The position numbers were made by a program, and so were the translations under genes. The notes under the pieces are model-generated. The model searched no databases and had not been told where the DNA came from. It saw only the letters and a program-made list of their open reading frames with translations. From the NCBI GenBank assembly GCA_001051155.2, contig JYIP02000002.1, positions 4,223,583 to 4,287,582 on the forward strand: a stretch of DNA of 64,000 nt, written 5' to 3'. Of this stretch, positions 52,498-64,000 are shown one piece after another (within the stretch, counting starts at the first letter, position 1; every line of letters starts with the position of its first letter). The DNA comes from Chrysoporthe austroafricana (Eukaryota > Ascomycota > Sordariomycetes > Diaporthales > Cryphonectriaceae).

Positions 52498-54824
52498 AGG
52501 TTCGATGTTTCTATGATGATGCATAGGATGGGGCTATGATGAACCACACTTCATTTCTGCGGGAGACAAAGGATAAGTAGGATGGCGTTCAGGACATGGG
52601 AAACAAATCTCGTAGAGTAAGGAAGGGCAACAATATCGATTCTGGCGTGGATCATTCCGCTCAACGGCCTCGCGAGTTTCTATCCATTCCCCGGCTTCAA
52701 TCCCACAGTTCTTAATACCACGTCCTCAGGTCTAGCAGACGAAAGGAATGCATGCAAAAATAGTGTCCCTGGAAAGCATGCGGCCCCTCTCTCACGAGTA
52801 TTCAAGGCTGAGCTTCAGTATAATGCACTCTCTTAAACCCTTCAGACCTCATTGGTTCTGAGAAAGACTGAATAAAAATGGACTACTATGTGTCGGAAAC
52901 GGTGAAAGGGAGGGTGCAAACTGGCCTTCTCCGAGAAGGACCAGCTGGTAAGTACCACCCTGGCCATCCATTTGCAATTTCGGTACTTAACCATATAAAT
53001 AGGTGTTAGAAACGGGGAAGGGGAGGCGGCGAGCTGTGCTGCGAGCGTAAAGGCTTCCCCAGGCACCTGGTAGCGCTTGTGCGATACTCTAGACCGCTAC
53101 CTAGTGACCCTCGAGGAGGGCCAAGCGATGGAGGGAGAGGGCCCTAGCCCCCAGGACGAGGGCACGAAGAGAGAAGCCGACTAGCCCCAGAGCTTCGTCG
53201 CTCAGACGTACAGCCCTCGACACCCCAGCCTCACGACAGCCCCTGGCTGTACAATACAGGCTCCGATATACACCGTCACGAACTCGAAATCGTGGTTCGT
53301 TGCGAACCGCTGGGTCGAAATCGACGGCAAAGAGCCTATCCTGACCAGCGGAGGGCCTGTTTACCCTACGGCGATAGAGTGTGCCCAGGTCCTCCTCAGG
53401 ACGGGCGACGCCAGGCACCCAGAGAGATGGCTCGACCTAATATATTGCCTACTAGTCCGTAGCTTTCCCATCAATATCCTCAGCGGAGAAGGACTGTACC
53501 TGAACGGAGGGTATTGCTGAGGGTCAACAGGGTCGATATCCTATTCGACAAGGCCAGGTCGGCGTTTACGGGGGCGCGTCGGACTATATAAACACGTGCA
53601 CTAGATCTACGGTAGGCTGCGCAGCCGTTTTGTCACATCCGGCACTATGTAAGTAGTCAAGTCGCCCAGGGGGTTGACTCAGGTAATGATAGTCGAATTG
53701 TGTGCCTCTTGGACGCGATCGAGTCAGCCATCCTACGCTCAACGTGACACTGGCACGATTGGCTATGCCGTTTTTCGCAGCCATATTTCCTTGCCTGCCG
53801 GGAGACATTGGGCTGTGGCGGGCGAAAACGACCTTCAGATCCGTGTAAGCCCATTGGGCCCTTCCCTTTCGGATCCAGGCTGTCGGATCCAGCGGTTTAG
53901 ATTGCTGTGGTGCGTAGTACGTATCTTTGATACCAGAGTCATTAATATGCTTCCGGGACGGCATATCAATGACTCTAGTGAACGCCTCCTGAGCGGGAGA
54001 AAAGAGTCCGCCTCCGGCGGCGATGACAAAAGGGACCAGTGGCTGACTAACTCTGCGCACCGAATAGCAGAGCAGGACACTTGGACCCGTCGGAGCCCCA
54101 GAGGCAAATTTGAGCTGACTTTGCAAGCACCGCACCCGATCGGCATCACCGGCGACGAGCGCGGCATACGCGACGACAAGACATTTGTAGTCTGACTCGA
54201 CACAATCGCCTGCGTACATCTTCCTACGCTTGATTGGGGACATCGTAATCTGTATCATCACGTCGACCAGCCGGCGGGGCACATGTACTGACTAGACCAT
54301 CCTTTTCTACCGCCGGAACAGCTTCCTCTCCCAGTGTACGCCGCAGTGCTAGCTTCTTGTAGTCAGCCAAGACTTAGTTTTTTTTTTCTCACCTTCGCGC
54401 CTCGACGCATACTGAGACTCGCCTTCGCTGGATCCTTTTGGAGGCGCCACGCTCGCTAGAGTTCGGATCACACGAGCCCGTCGGTTGAACAGGCCTGTCA
54501 CTCAACTATCTCCTGGCCTGCGGCTAGTCGGGGTCATCCACACATCCCACATCCCTCATCGATCTCCATTGGCTTCAACCGCATGCCTAAGATCTGACGA
54601 CGTGGGTATCATTGGTTCGAAAGGTCGCTCTGCCGCTCGAGGCCCGCCATTCCACGATCAGAATCTCACCGCAGCATATCATCCGTACTCGCGCCTGTCA
54701 ATTGGGTTGATATAAAGTGGTCCGGGTGATCGGCTTCACTCGCATTTCTTTGCCCTTCTGGGCACAGCTTCTTCTTCTTCTTGCACTCCCAAGAGCTCAC
54801 TAGCTCGTCTTCCTTATAGAAAGA
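52498..54824. other. Intergenic with orphan ORFs and a hairpin
   Basis: No recognised gene. Minus ORFs of 105 codons (53418-53101) and 232 codons (54282-53584, GTG first, internal ATG MIQITMSPIKRRK) lack domains and may be chance. The hairpin at 53935-53976 lies inside the longer ORF. The last few hundred bases are the promoter of the permease gene, with a TATAAAG at about 54711. Confidence 0.4.
53935..53976. repeat. Hairpin-forming inverted repeat
   Basis: AGAGTCATTAATATGC and GCATATCAATGACTCT form a 16-base stem with one mismatch, around a 10-base loop TTCCGGGACG. Confidence 0.75.
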
Positions 54825-56470
54825 ATGTTTCCCGCCGCAACAGACGACCACAGGGACGCCAGTGATGTTGAGAAGCAACACAACGTCGGGCAACACGGCC
54901 AGTACCAACGCCATGGCAGGCTCGTCGCCATGTTGAAGGTAGACGACGGTGAGGTGTATGAGTCACACCCAGAGAAGAATCCGAAATGGTACCAGAGGAT
55001 CCTTGACGTCGGTTTTGAGGAAAATGGCATCAAGCCGGTGCCCCTGGAGAAGAGGACGGACAAGAGGTATTGGAACCTCTTTACCGTCATGTTTACCGCC
55101 CTCCTGTGTATCCTCCCGTAAGTCAATGCTCGCCTTCACGGTCTCTATGGAGACGACGCTCCTGTACACTCTTAGCCAAAGCATCGATATTGACTTGGTG
55201 CAGCCTCCCGACTGGCATGCTGGCCACCCTCTCCTACGGCATGAGCCTGCGCGATGCCTCGCTCGTGATTCTGTTCTTCTCCATCCTCACCTGCATCCCG
55301 CCGGCATTCATGGGCGTAGGAGGGACACGGACCGGTCTCCGGCAGCAAATTCAAGCACGGTACTCCTTCGGCCTATACCTCGCCACTATTCCCCTGCTTC
55401 TCAACGCGGCGACGGTCACCGGCTTCTCGGTCATCGCAGCCATCGTCGGGGGTCAGAGCATCGCAGCCCTAAACCCCGCTCAGGTCAGCATCAGTGTCGG
55501 CATCGTCGTCGTGTGCATCGTGAGCTTCGCCGCGTCGCTCCTCGGCTACCGAGCGCTGCACACCTTCAACGCCTGGACGTGGATCCCCAACCTCATCTCC
55601 ATCGTCATCGCCGTGGGCTGCGGCGGCCGGTACCTGCACCTCCAGTCCGCCGTGCCCCCGGCCACGGCATCGCAAGTCATCTCCTTCGGCGCGCTGGTCG
55701 CGGGGTACTTCCTCACCTTCGGCGGCACGGTCTCCGACTACTCCATCTACCACGACCCGCGGTCCGCCGGCAAGCTGACCGTCTTCGCGAGCTACTACCT
55801 CGGCATGTTCGTCCCGTCCGTGCCCCTGCTCATCCTCGGCGCGGCGATCGGCGGCGCGGTCCCCAACGTGCCCTCCTGGAGCGCCGCGTACGACAGCCTG
55901 GGCATCGGCGGCGTCATGTACGAGATGCTGGCGCCCGCCGGCGGGTTCGGCAAGTTCATCCTGGTGCTGCTCGCGCTGAGCGTCATCGGCAACATCGCCA
56001 TCAGCATGTACAGCGTCGCGCTGAACCTGCAGATGCTCCTGCCCTTCTTCGCGCGGATCCACCGCTTCATCTTCATCGTCGCCACGTTCGCCGTCATGAT
56101 CCCCTGCTCGGTTCGCGCGGCCGAGGCGTGGGAGGAGAGCCTGGAGAACTTCCTCGCGCTGATCGGGTACTGGGCGGGGTGCTTCGACGCGGTGCTGATC
56201 GAGGAGCTGGTCGTGTTCCGGAAGATGGACTACGACTCGTTTGAGCACTCCATCTGGAACGTCGGGAGGGCTCTGCCGACGGGTGTGCCGGCGCTGCTGG
56301 CGAGCATCATCAGCTTTGCGCTGGTCGTCCCCGGCATGGCGGAGGTCTGGTATACGGGGCCTATCGCTGAGACGACGGGTGATATTGGGTTCGAGATGGC
56401 CTTCGTGGTCACAGCGATATTCTATTTCCCGCTGAGGTGGCTGGAGATCAAGTGGAGGGGACGATTGTGA
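54825..56470 (+). CDS. NCS1-family purine-cytosine permease (FCY2-like)
   Basis: Exons 54825-55117 and 55204-56470, joined in phase 2 to restore ILPLPTGMLATLSYGMSLRD, 519 aa. The hydrophilic N-terminus ends in EENGIKPVPLEKRTDKRYWN, a family signature ahead of TM1. About 12 membrane segments follow, with SARYSFG-like QARYSFGLYLA, GYRALHTFNAWTWIPNLISI, TFGGTVSDYSIYHDP and the late NVPSWSAAYDSLGIGGV. FCY2-type carriers import cytosine, adenine, guanine and hypoxanthine with protons across the plasma membrane. GC content and strong third-position bias create long shadow ORFs on both strands over this gene. Substrate choice among FCY2/FCY21-type members is not resolved. Confidence 0.9.
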
Positions 56471-59400
56471 TCTCGTCATATTGCCGGAAGCTTTGGGTAG
56501 GCGATGTCAATGATGTTCGGGTTGTATATCTAGGTATATGTATTGCATCAGATACCCTTTTGCATAGTCAGAGGAAGGCCGGATAGAACTCTGGGGAAAA
56601 GTCAAGTACACTTAGAAAGAACCAAATCGAGCGTTTACCTCAGCAGACGGACTATTTTGTCTGCCGAGCCCAAGCCATCAAAAGAGGCAAATGCGAGTAA
56701 CCTTACGGGAGAGGACCCCCTGGTCGTCAGTTTCCCTTTTTAGGCCGTAGTCACTGGCCTCTGTCGTTATTGAGACAAGAATCATACGTACACTCTCATT
56801 GTATATTGCAAATAAATATCCCGGCTGACTAAAACTTTCTGTCAAAGTCCTCGCATTCCTCGTGTGTGTCCTGGTCGGGCTACCATCCCCAACCCAGCTC
56901 CCCCCCCCCGGCGATGCGCCGCCGATTCTCCCCAACAACAGCGCTGACTGCAGCTCTCTCTCCTCTATCGTCGTACCAGGAGCCTTTAATCCGTCCATCA
57001 ACGGGCCCTCATCATCTTCCAACGCCGGATCCAAGCCTCGCACCGGAGGGGGAAGGTGCGAACGCGCTAGAGGTTCCCAAGGTAGCACACCAAAGGTAGA
57101 TCGGGGTCGCGCGCTGCTCTTCTTCATCTCCTTATTCTTTCTTTGTGCTAGGATGTGACCCGGAGATTCTCATGGATGGGCAGCTCCTAGGCTCTTGAAA
57201 AGATGTAGAGTTACCCCGTCTCTTATTCAAAAAAGTGAGGCATGCCGTCGGCGCCTTTCTGGGCTGGGAGGCGTTGCTGCCTCGGTCGGAGTGTTAGGCG
57301 TCGGGTGTGACGCTCGGGGCGAGGATGATTTCTGTTGCTTGTCTGCTCCATGGTCGGCTGAGGCTGGAACACAATCATAGTCCGTCTTTGCCCCCCTCTT
57401 CACGTAGAGTGCTCCGCAAAGATGCATGTGCGCATCGATCAAAAGTTGATCTCGGGTGAGGAAGCCTAGGGAAATACGAATGGAGAGGCGTGCGTTCTTA
57501 GGATGTCTAGGAGAGAAGTTAAAGGCGTATTGTTAAGGATAGGGAGGAAGAAGGACTTTCTTACTCCAGGTTTTATACAGCAACGATACTGGGTGGGGCT
57601 CAAGAACTCTTAGTCACTTAGGGTAAGGACGGTGAATCACATATATGTATGATTTACGGCAGTAAATCCCGTATACTTTTTTTTTTTAGAATGGAAAGCG
57701 CGATAGCTCGCTTCGGTATCCGAGGAAATGCCGTGAGGTTGTTACCTGAAGCATTTCTTGTGTAAACAGGATTGCTTCCACGTACCATAATATTTAGAAT
57801 GCACAAAAGAAGCGCTAGTGACAGGCGTCTGCTACAATTCCCGACCTATAGCAGCTAATGACATCTCGCCCTCGCCCTAGGCCTTGGGAAACTCGTCCTC
57901 GGATGCGAAAGAGAGGTGTCTGCAGAGAACAGACCCAAGGGGCTGGGATCTCACGCCTTTCCCTGACTGCCTGGATTCTCGTGACGAGTTATGCAGTACG
58001 AACGATTGCATATCTCCAGCCTCTGATGTGAAATCGCCTGCGGCCTGCAGATAACAATCCGGGGACCAAAGATGCAGTGTTTCGGAAACCACAAGGTCCT
58101 TGAACAAGATTGCAGCAAGATAGAGAAGCAATGCCCGAGACAGTCTACCAATCTCTGCCCTGGAGGTGATTGCGGTCGTCCAGATCGCCGACCCGTGACG
58201 TCCTCGACCGGACGTCACAGGCGCTTCGGCTCGGGGACGAGGGGCCGGAACAGCTGATTCGCTCGAACCGACACGAAAAGTGATGCCGCGGGATCTCCTT
58301 CTACAGTGGCCAGCCTAGAGCAGTGTAATCTCGCGCTGTCTCGGTCCTGCAACGGGGCTAGCCACGGGTCGCGTCTAGATTGCAGAAGAAGCAAGCTGTG
58401 CGGAGCCACTTCTGAGGCTCGTAATTGCCTCTGCCGCGTGCGGGGTCTATCAAGACGCGGAGGGCGAGGCTCACGGACTGGTTCATGCTGGTCATACAGC
58501 TGCCCGGGCTCCTGCTCCGGAACTTGTTGGTGTCCTTGCCTCCCACACCCGGAACCACACCCGCAGACCTGGCTATCGGGTGGCAATCCATCCCTCTGAT
58601 GCCCAATGTGGGTTCGGTTTCATCATGTTGCTTGTAATTGGGGATTCACGTGGTCTAGTCGCTGGGGCGACGCGAGCTGAGACATTGAACGCATACTGGA
58701 GTCCCCCGTACCTAGGCAGACACGGCACCTGCAAGACGAGGAATCCCTCTTCCTTCGTCCAGATAAGCTTGGGATGGAGCGCCACAGGGAGCCGCCACAG
58801 CGGCTGCCACAAGTCGTAATTGCTTTTCCTGGGAGATTACGGGCAGAGAGATCCGACGGGGCTCGCGGGTTCGACGGCAAGGCTGGGGCCCAGGCTTGAC
58901 GGGTGCCTCCAATATCGGCTTCTCGACTCTGTGGTACACACCATCATCGGTTCTCGCAAAAAATCTATGCCCCTTTTGCAGCCCTGCTCGCTGACAGCCG
59001 GCGAGGGCAGGGCAGGGCAAGACATTGGCGGCACCGCCGCAGACGGTGATATATTGCGGGTGAGGCACTCTCCGGAGCTTCACGTTGTGGACGCGTCAAA
59101 GGGGCAAACCTCTCTAATCTGTCTAGTCCGAACTGGGGACCTCAGGGCGTATTTGCACGCGTCGGATGGAGTCCTGCACCGTACGCAGCCCGCGGTAGCA
59201 TATAGTATCGGCGGACAAGGAGGAATTAAAATTTAACCACATCACAGTAGCAGCGAGCGATCTGTCAATGTTTTTCGGCACAGATCCCTGCCCTGCCCTC
59301 CACCCCCTGTCTCCTCAGGCCCCCCCCCCCGAGTAGGCCGATCTGGGCTCAGGGGTTCCCTGCGTGAATCTCGGCCCCTGCCAGCCGGGTGTCCTGTGGT

Positions 59401-61935
59401 CTCAACTGCTGTCGATTCTCGGCGTCAAGCTTTCCTGCAACAGGATAGGAGGGCGCCCTGGACCATGGGGCGGCTGATGAGGGCTAGAGGCGCGACTCAG
59501 CTACCGTGACATCGAGCATCAATGATCTGCCGTCAGGGAACCATCGTGAGGAGGGCGGAGGACCCAAGGCTGAGAGGCGGACGTTGAATGTCTTCACATG
59601 GGCGCCTCACTATGCGCATACTGGGCACGGAGAAGGGCGATCAGTCTGGGGAAGTGGACCAAGGAGGCTTGAAGAGGGGCTGGGTGGGGGCGACCAGCCC
59701 AGAAGAAGCAGAGACCCCCCAAAGGTCCTCTCGCTCAGCTCGGCCTGCAGTCTCATTTTGATCTTTCAGCATCTCGATCTCAGTCACGACGTAGCAAGCG
59801 GGAACGACTAGTAAATGAAGTGATCCACAGCAGGCAAACCTCAGGTACTTGATGGGCGCTCACGGAGTATCGACCTGGGTGGAAAATGGTATCGTCGAGT
59901 GCCGCGCAAATTACCCGCCTACTTCCCTCCTTCGTGATACCGTCAGGACCTCCGATGCTACGGACACACGCTATCACTCACTCACACGCGGCCTCGAGAC
60001 TATTGCCGCACCAGCATGCACCTGAGTCCGTCAGGACTCGACATGGAGGACGTGGCCCCCATTTCTACCACCTTTGCTACGTAGCACTACTGTGTATTCA
60101 GTATGCATTAAAGGCTGACTCGGGATTCTGATATTGGATCCCACCCGTCATATTCGTTGGGGTCCGCGCCTCCTAGTACGGATCCTTCCGACCAACCGGA
60201 TAAATCTTCCCATCACGTCTGCCCCGGCGCAACGTTGTGGTGATCGTGCACACGGGAAAAATGACTCCTGGCCCTGATATATCGCCACCAGGCCGCAAAC
60301 GGCGACGGCGCTCACTACGCCTATCCCTGATCAGGCCAAGGGCAGATTGCCCGAGCCCGTCACGAGGTATCAGCACCCGCATCCACGTTGCGACCCTGCG
60401 CACTGCAGGCCATCGTGCGTCGCGGCCTCGCGGTCGAAAAGTCCACGCAGTGCCGGCGCAAGATATGGTGCCTTGGGGGCCCAATGACGGTGCAACATTC
60501 GGGATCGCCGTCCAGACTGCAGATCCCGTCGCAGGCCCGTCCGTGCCGTCCTAGCGCTCTAGGTGTTCGTCGCCGCCCGTTCGGCGTTCTCGAGACGTTG
60601 ACAGGCCAAGACGCCATAGGGATCCCAGCGCCATGGAGCGCGAGTCGTCCAAGATACGGTGAGACGTTCCTGGTAACTATGTCCGGTCGTCATGGCCTCC
60701 CTTCCTCTCATCACGTTGCTTTCGCGGCCCCCTTCCGTGGGAGACATTCTGGCATCACCGTCATCCTCTGGTGGCTCGACGGCGCCGTGGTGGGCCAGAC
60801 CCTACCAGGCAGCCCCCACCACACCATCAGCACGAATTGGGCTAAGCAGTATGGTACGGTACGGTATCTAAACAGCCTTGTCGACCCCGGTCGGACGATC
60901 CCTGTTTCCTGAGTCTGCATATGCGACGTCCCTCCTCATCAACAACCGCAGGTCGCACCACCCTTCCTTCTTCCTCCGCGAGCTGCATGCCCGCCATCGC
61001 CCGTCCGCGTCTAGTGCGCGCCTGGGCGGTGCGGACACATACAGCGCTGGACGATGAAGCCGGCGGGTTCGTGCGGGAGTGGCTCGGCTGCGTGCAGCGT
61101 GTGTGCGCTCAGCTCTCCGTCGACAAGGACGGCTCTTGGGGCCCGTACCGGCACCACGCCAGGGTGACGTTGGTCCCCAGCCCCGGCGTTGCGCCTGCAG
61201 CACAAGCCTGGACGCCCAGTCTACTCTCCTCATGTACCTGTCTGCGAGCTAGATCTCGGGGAGATTGTCAGACACGCCTCCTTCTGCAGGGGCTGGAGAC
61301 CCTCGCTCCAGGTCCGGAAGTACACCCTAGTACTTCTCACATCCCGTATATCATCTCTCCGCCCCGATGGTTTCCGCTTGTGTCACTGGATGGGTCCGTT
61401 TGTCGAGTGACATCTCTTGCTTTCCTCCTCAGAATTTCTTCCTGCTTCTTGCATGCCCATATACTCTGGACGCCGGGGTTTCCCTCTTCCCTGATCGGGC
61501 ATGCAGAGTGCTCGTGAACCAGCCAGGCCTCGACAGCGCACAGGTGCATTCAGCAGGCTCAACGCGACTCACGGCTGGGTGACCGACCCTACGCAGCGAG
61601 CCGTCGTTAGCGGTGGCTTCACACCGTCCGGAGCAAGCTGAACAGCTCTCCCTCTCTTTTTCGGCTTGGGGGCCTCGCCTCCACGCGCTTGAGTACTACA
61701 TCCCTCGGCCGGCATTCCAACATTGCCTCTTTCGTTCCGTCCCTGTACTCTTTCTCAAACTGCTCCCTCCTCCCCGTCATCCTTAGCTCCACAATCACGG
61801 CGTCTCTACCTTCGCCAAGGTATAAACCCCTCTACGAAAAGGCTACTGCCTGATCACATAAAGTCTGGCTCCGTCACCACTTTGCTAGCCAATACGATCT
61901 TGTATCGGCTACATGGCCTCCTCCTCGCCTAAATA
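56471..61935. other. Gene-poor GC-rich interval, 5.5 kb
   Basis: No recognisable gene. Several ORFs of 100-200 codons exist, but they are unsupported by domains, starts or splice structure. The best are a minus ATG ORF of 149 codons at 57127-56678 and overlapping minus ORFs at 59083-58300 with splice-like GT/AG sites. Homopolymer C tracts occur at about 56907 and 59320. The final 300 bases are pyrimidine-rich leader sequence of the next gene. Confidence 0.45.
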
Positions 61936-64000
61936 ATGGGGCTCCTGACACTCTTGTCCCGGGGGCCTGGCAAGGTTCAGTCACGAGAAGACTGTTCTCG
62001 AACGCAATTGGTCACACCGGTAGACAGTATGTCGACATACATCTTCTCATTGCTGAGTCTGCTCACACATGACATCTTTAGGACCTACGTCTCGGCCTTC
62101 AAGTACTCGGGAAGATCATACGGTTCAGCTTCGCCGGGAGTCGGTATCTTCGAAGAATTCCATGATCCGGGCTGGCGGACCTGACGTTGCTGCCGCTCCG
62201 CCCATCAGTCCAGCTTCCCGAGCGACGTCCACCTTGGAGGGTAGAGGAATCACGGCGAGCAAAATCAGTGGACATGTTCATCGACCGATGACCCCGAAAC
62301 GCCCACAGCGTGAGCCTCGCAAGCCACCACTGTCGTTTCGAGACCCCAGCATCTGTATATCAACCTCGACAGCGCACCAGAGCCCAGTCGTGGGTCAAGA
62401 TGGCGCGGATGAGGTTGGATCTCTTGTTGGAAGGCATGGACGAAATGGTTCCTTTTCAAGCTCCACGAGTCGACGTGCGAAAGACCTCCTCGACGCCGCG
62501 GATGAAATCAGACCATTGGATTTTCGGAGCCGTGTACGGGCCACCGGGGCAAGAGACTATGGTGAAGATGTGGCAGACCGCAACATCCTTCAACACACAG
62601 CACACGACCTTCAGACCATGTCGACCCCAGATCTCAATCGCCGGTTTATCATAGGTAGGGACTATGCCGCCTCACCTTCGGTCCGGGCAGGATCTCTTAC
62701 GCCGAAGGGCCGCAATAGGCCTTTCGATTCACCTACCTCTCATCACCGCACTGGCTCGGCTCGTATGGCCAATCAATACGCCGGCTCTGACCTATCGACA
62801 CCTTGTTCCTTGAATGACCTCCGCGAGGTCGGTCTTTTCTCCAGGAGGAACAAGGTCAGGCTCTCCTTGAACACCTACGTTCCCAGTGGCCTCGCCTCTC
62901 TTCCTTCCACACCACGGTCCATTGCTCCAATGCCTGGTTTGCAAAACGGCATAGATTCTAGAGGCTTCAGTTTGCAGAGCGCCGATTCTGACAGCTGGTC
63001 TCGAGGTTATCCCGTATCGCCCACAGGAAGCAACTTCTCCGTGCCAAGATCGCCTCCGGTATCCCACGACCACATTCTAGAGCGGAATGACTCAGAACCG
63101 GACGAAGCCGACCAGCGAACAAGCCTCGGGAGGGAACGACAATATGGCGATGTTTTCGCCCCGCGCAGCCCGGGCCACCAGCGAAGATCGGGTGCGAGCG
63201 TTGGTCATATCTCCTCGAATATGGTCTCGGGCAGATTCAGCAACCAGACTGTCAGGTCTTCACTGTCTTCCTCTACCGCGAGCCGTTACCCTTCTGTTGA
63301 TTTCACACCTCTGGGTATTCCTCGGTTGCGAAGCAGCTCTCTGGCTGATTTTCACCACATGTATGAGGGTGGCCAAAGCCCTAACAAGAAGACGAGATCT
63401 TTACGTAAGGAGCTCCCTGCGCCCCATTGTCATGGAAACGAGCTTTTTACTAACATTTACAGGCTCTCATCTGCACTCGAGGTCCAACAGCAGTGACAAT
63501 TTGTACGCACACGCTAGAATCAAGGACTATCCCCAGGCTCTCAAGGACCTGGCTGAGGTCGACGAGCACAGAATGCCCTTCTGCACCGGCAACGTCCGTG
63601 AGTGGGACCTTGCCACACCATGTAACTCAATGTCAACCTCAAGTGTGTCCAATGTGCATTCTGGGAGTAGCTTGCGCCCCGCGTCGCGGCACACGCATGC
63701 AACATCTGTCGACTCTACGCCTCAGCTGTCTTCGCGCAAGAGCGAGGATAGTTTTCGCTCTGCAAATCGAGGCCAGCACGGAACGGGCACCTCGGACTGG
63801 TCGGCTGTGCAGATGAGGTCGACAGGCTTCAACATCGACGACTACATCTCTTCAGATGACGAGGATCCTGATACGGCGGCTCGGCGTCCCACGGCCGAGG
63901 GTGAGGAAGATCTGCTGTTCGACTCAAGTTTCGGCATCACTGGCGCGGTGCTGCCGGGTTTGATGGAATTTGTAGATGACGAAAGCTGCCCGAGCCCCAT
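61936..64000 (+). CDS. Ser/Arg-rich conserved fungal protein, 3' partial
   Basis: Exons 61936-62026, 62082-63404 and 63463 to the window end. The first exon encodes MGLLTLLSRGPGKVQSRED, resembling the MGLLxxLSRK-type start of a Pezizomycotina-wide family. A GTATGT...CTTTAG intron joins it to a long Ser/Arg/Pro-rich disordered region with many phospho-acceptor-like RSxS and SP sites. The last exon has RSNSSDNLYAHARIKDYPQA, LKDLAEVDEHRMPFC and, near the right edge, GFNIDDYISSDDEDPDTAAR and LLFDSSFGITGAVLPGLMEF; it stays open to the end of the window. It has no catalytic domain that I can see. The function is unknown. Confidence 0.8.

Noticed and set aside
53584..54282. 232-codon minus ORF
   Set aside because: No ATG at its start, no domain and no codon bias like its neighbours; kept only as an orphan ORF in the intergenic note.
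54949..56244. 431-codon plus ORF and 336-codon minus ORF over the permease gene
   Set aside because: Their Arg/His/Asp-rich composition reflects the third-position GC bias of the real permease frame.
56678..57127. 149-codon minus ORF with a real ATG
   Set aside because: No domain or homology I recognise and low-complexity composition; not called as a gene.
60900..61517. 198-codon plus ORF
   Set aside because: Composition looks random for a GC-rich stretch, with no motif or splice context.

Overview
The window is nuclear DNA of a filamentous ascomycete, most likely a Sordariomycete. Nearly every gene carries short GT-AG introns of about 35-175 bases. The families are typical of Pezizomycotina: STAND/NLR proteins with NACHT-ankyrin or NB-ARC-TPR layouts, a HET-domain protein, a fungal PD-(D/E)XK family protein, a BCS1-like AAA ATPase and a P450. 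I saw no rRNA, CRISPR or convincing tRNA. Exon structures were worked out by hand from splice motifs and reading-frame continuity. In most multi-exon genes the summed exons divide by three, but none is supported by transcripts.

The left part (1 to about 38.7 kb) looks like an accessory compartment. It holds self/non-self recognition genes: a NACHT-ankyrin gene cut by the left edge, a purine-nucleoside-phosphorylase-domain protein, an NB-ARC-TPR NLR and a HET-domain gene. Between them lie two secreted proteins (one a NucA/NucB-type nuclease), a PD-(D/E)XK protein, a protein with a duplicated domain, an AAA ATPase, a Myb/SANT protein, an acyl-protein-thioesterase-like hydrolase and a CYP52-like P450. 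It also holds decayed pieces of a 2EXR-like gene, an MFS transporter and a short-chain dehydrogenase, simple repeats, and a dispersed repeat seen three times. Several genes are intact apart from one in-frame stop.

The right part (about 39.5-56.5 kb) reads as conserved core genome: the SWI3/RSC8 chromatin remodelling subunit, the ETF alpha subunit, mitochondrial adrenodoxin reductase, a conserved membrane protein, the monopolin subunit Csm1/Pcs1, the mitochondrial AAA extractase Msp1 and an NCS1 purine-cytosine permease. Two pairs are divergent (SWI3/ETFA and Csm1/Msp1) and one is convergent (ETFA/ARH1). A gene-poor, GC-rich stretch of about 5.5 kb follows. The window ends inside a long Ser/Arg-rich cytosolic-looking fungal protein that runs off the right edge.

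The main points for follow-up are these. Single in-frame stops occur in the AAA ATPase (TAG), the Myb protein (TAA) and probably the PNP protein (TGA), and a TAG separates the SWI3 homolog from a 140-codon Gln/Gly-rich in-frame extension. They could be pseudogenisation, readthrough or, for the TAG codons, A-to-I mRNA editing. Other leads are the near-identical 99-base ankyrin repeats, the intron-bearing NucA/NucB nuclease, the dispersed repeat, and a GC-AG intron filled by a long CT microsatellite.
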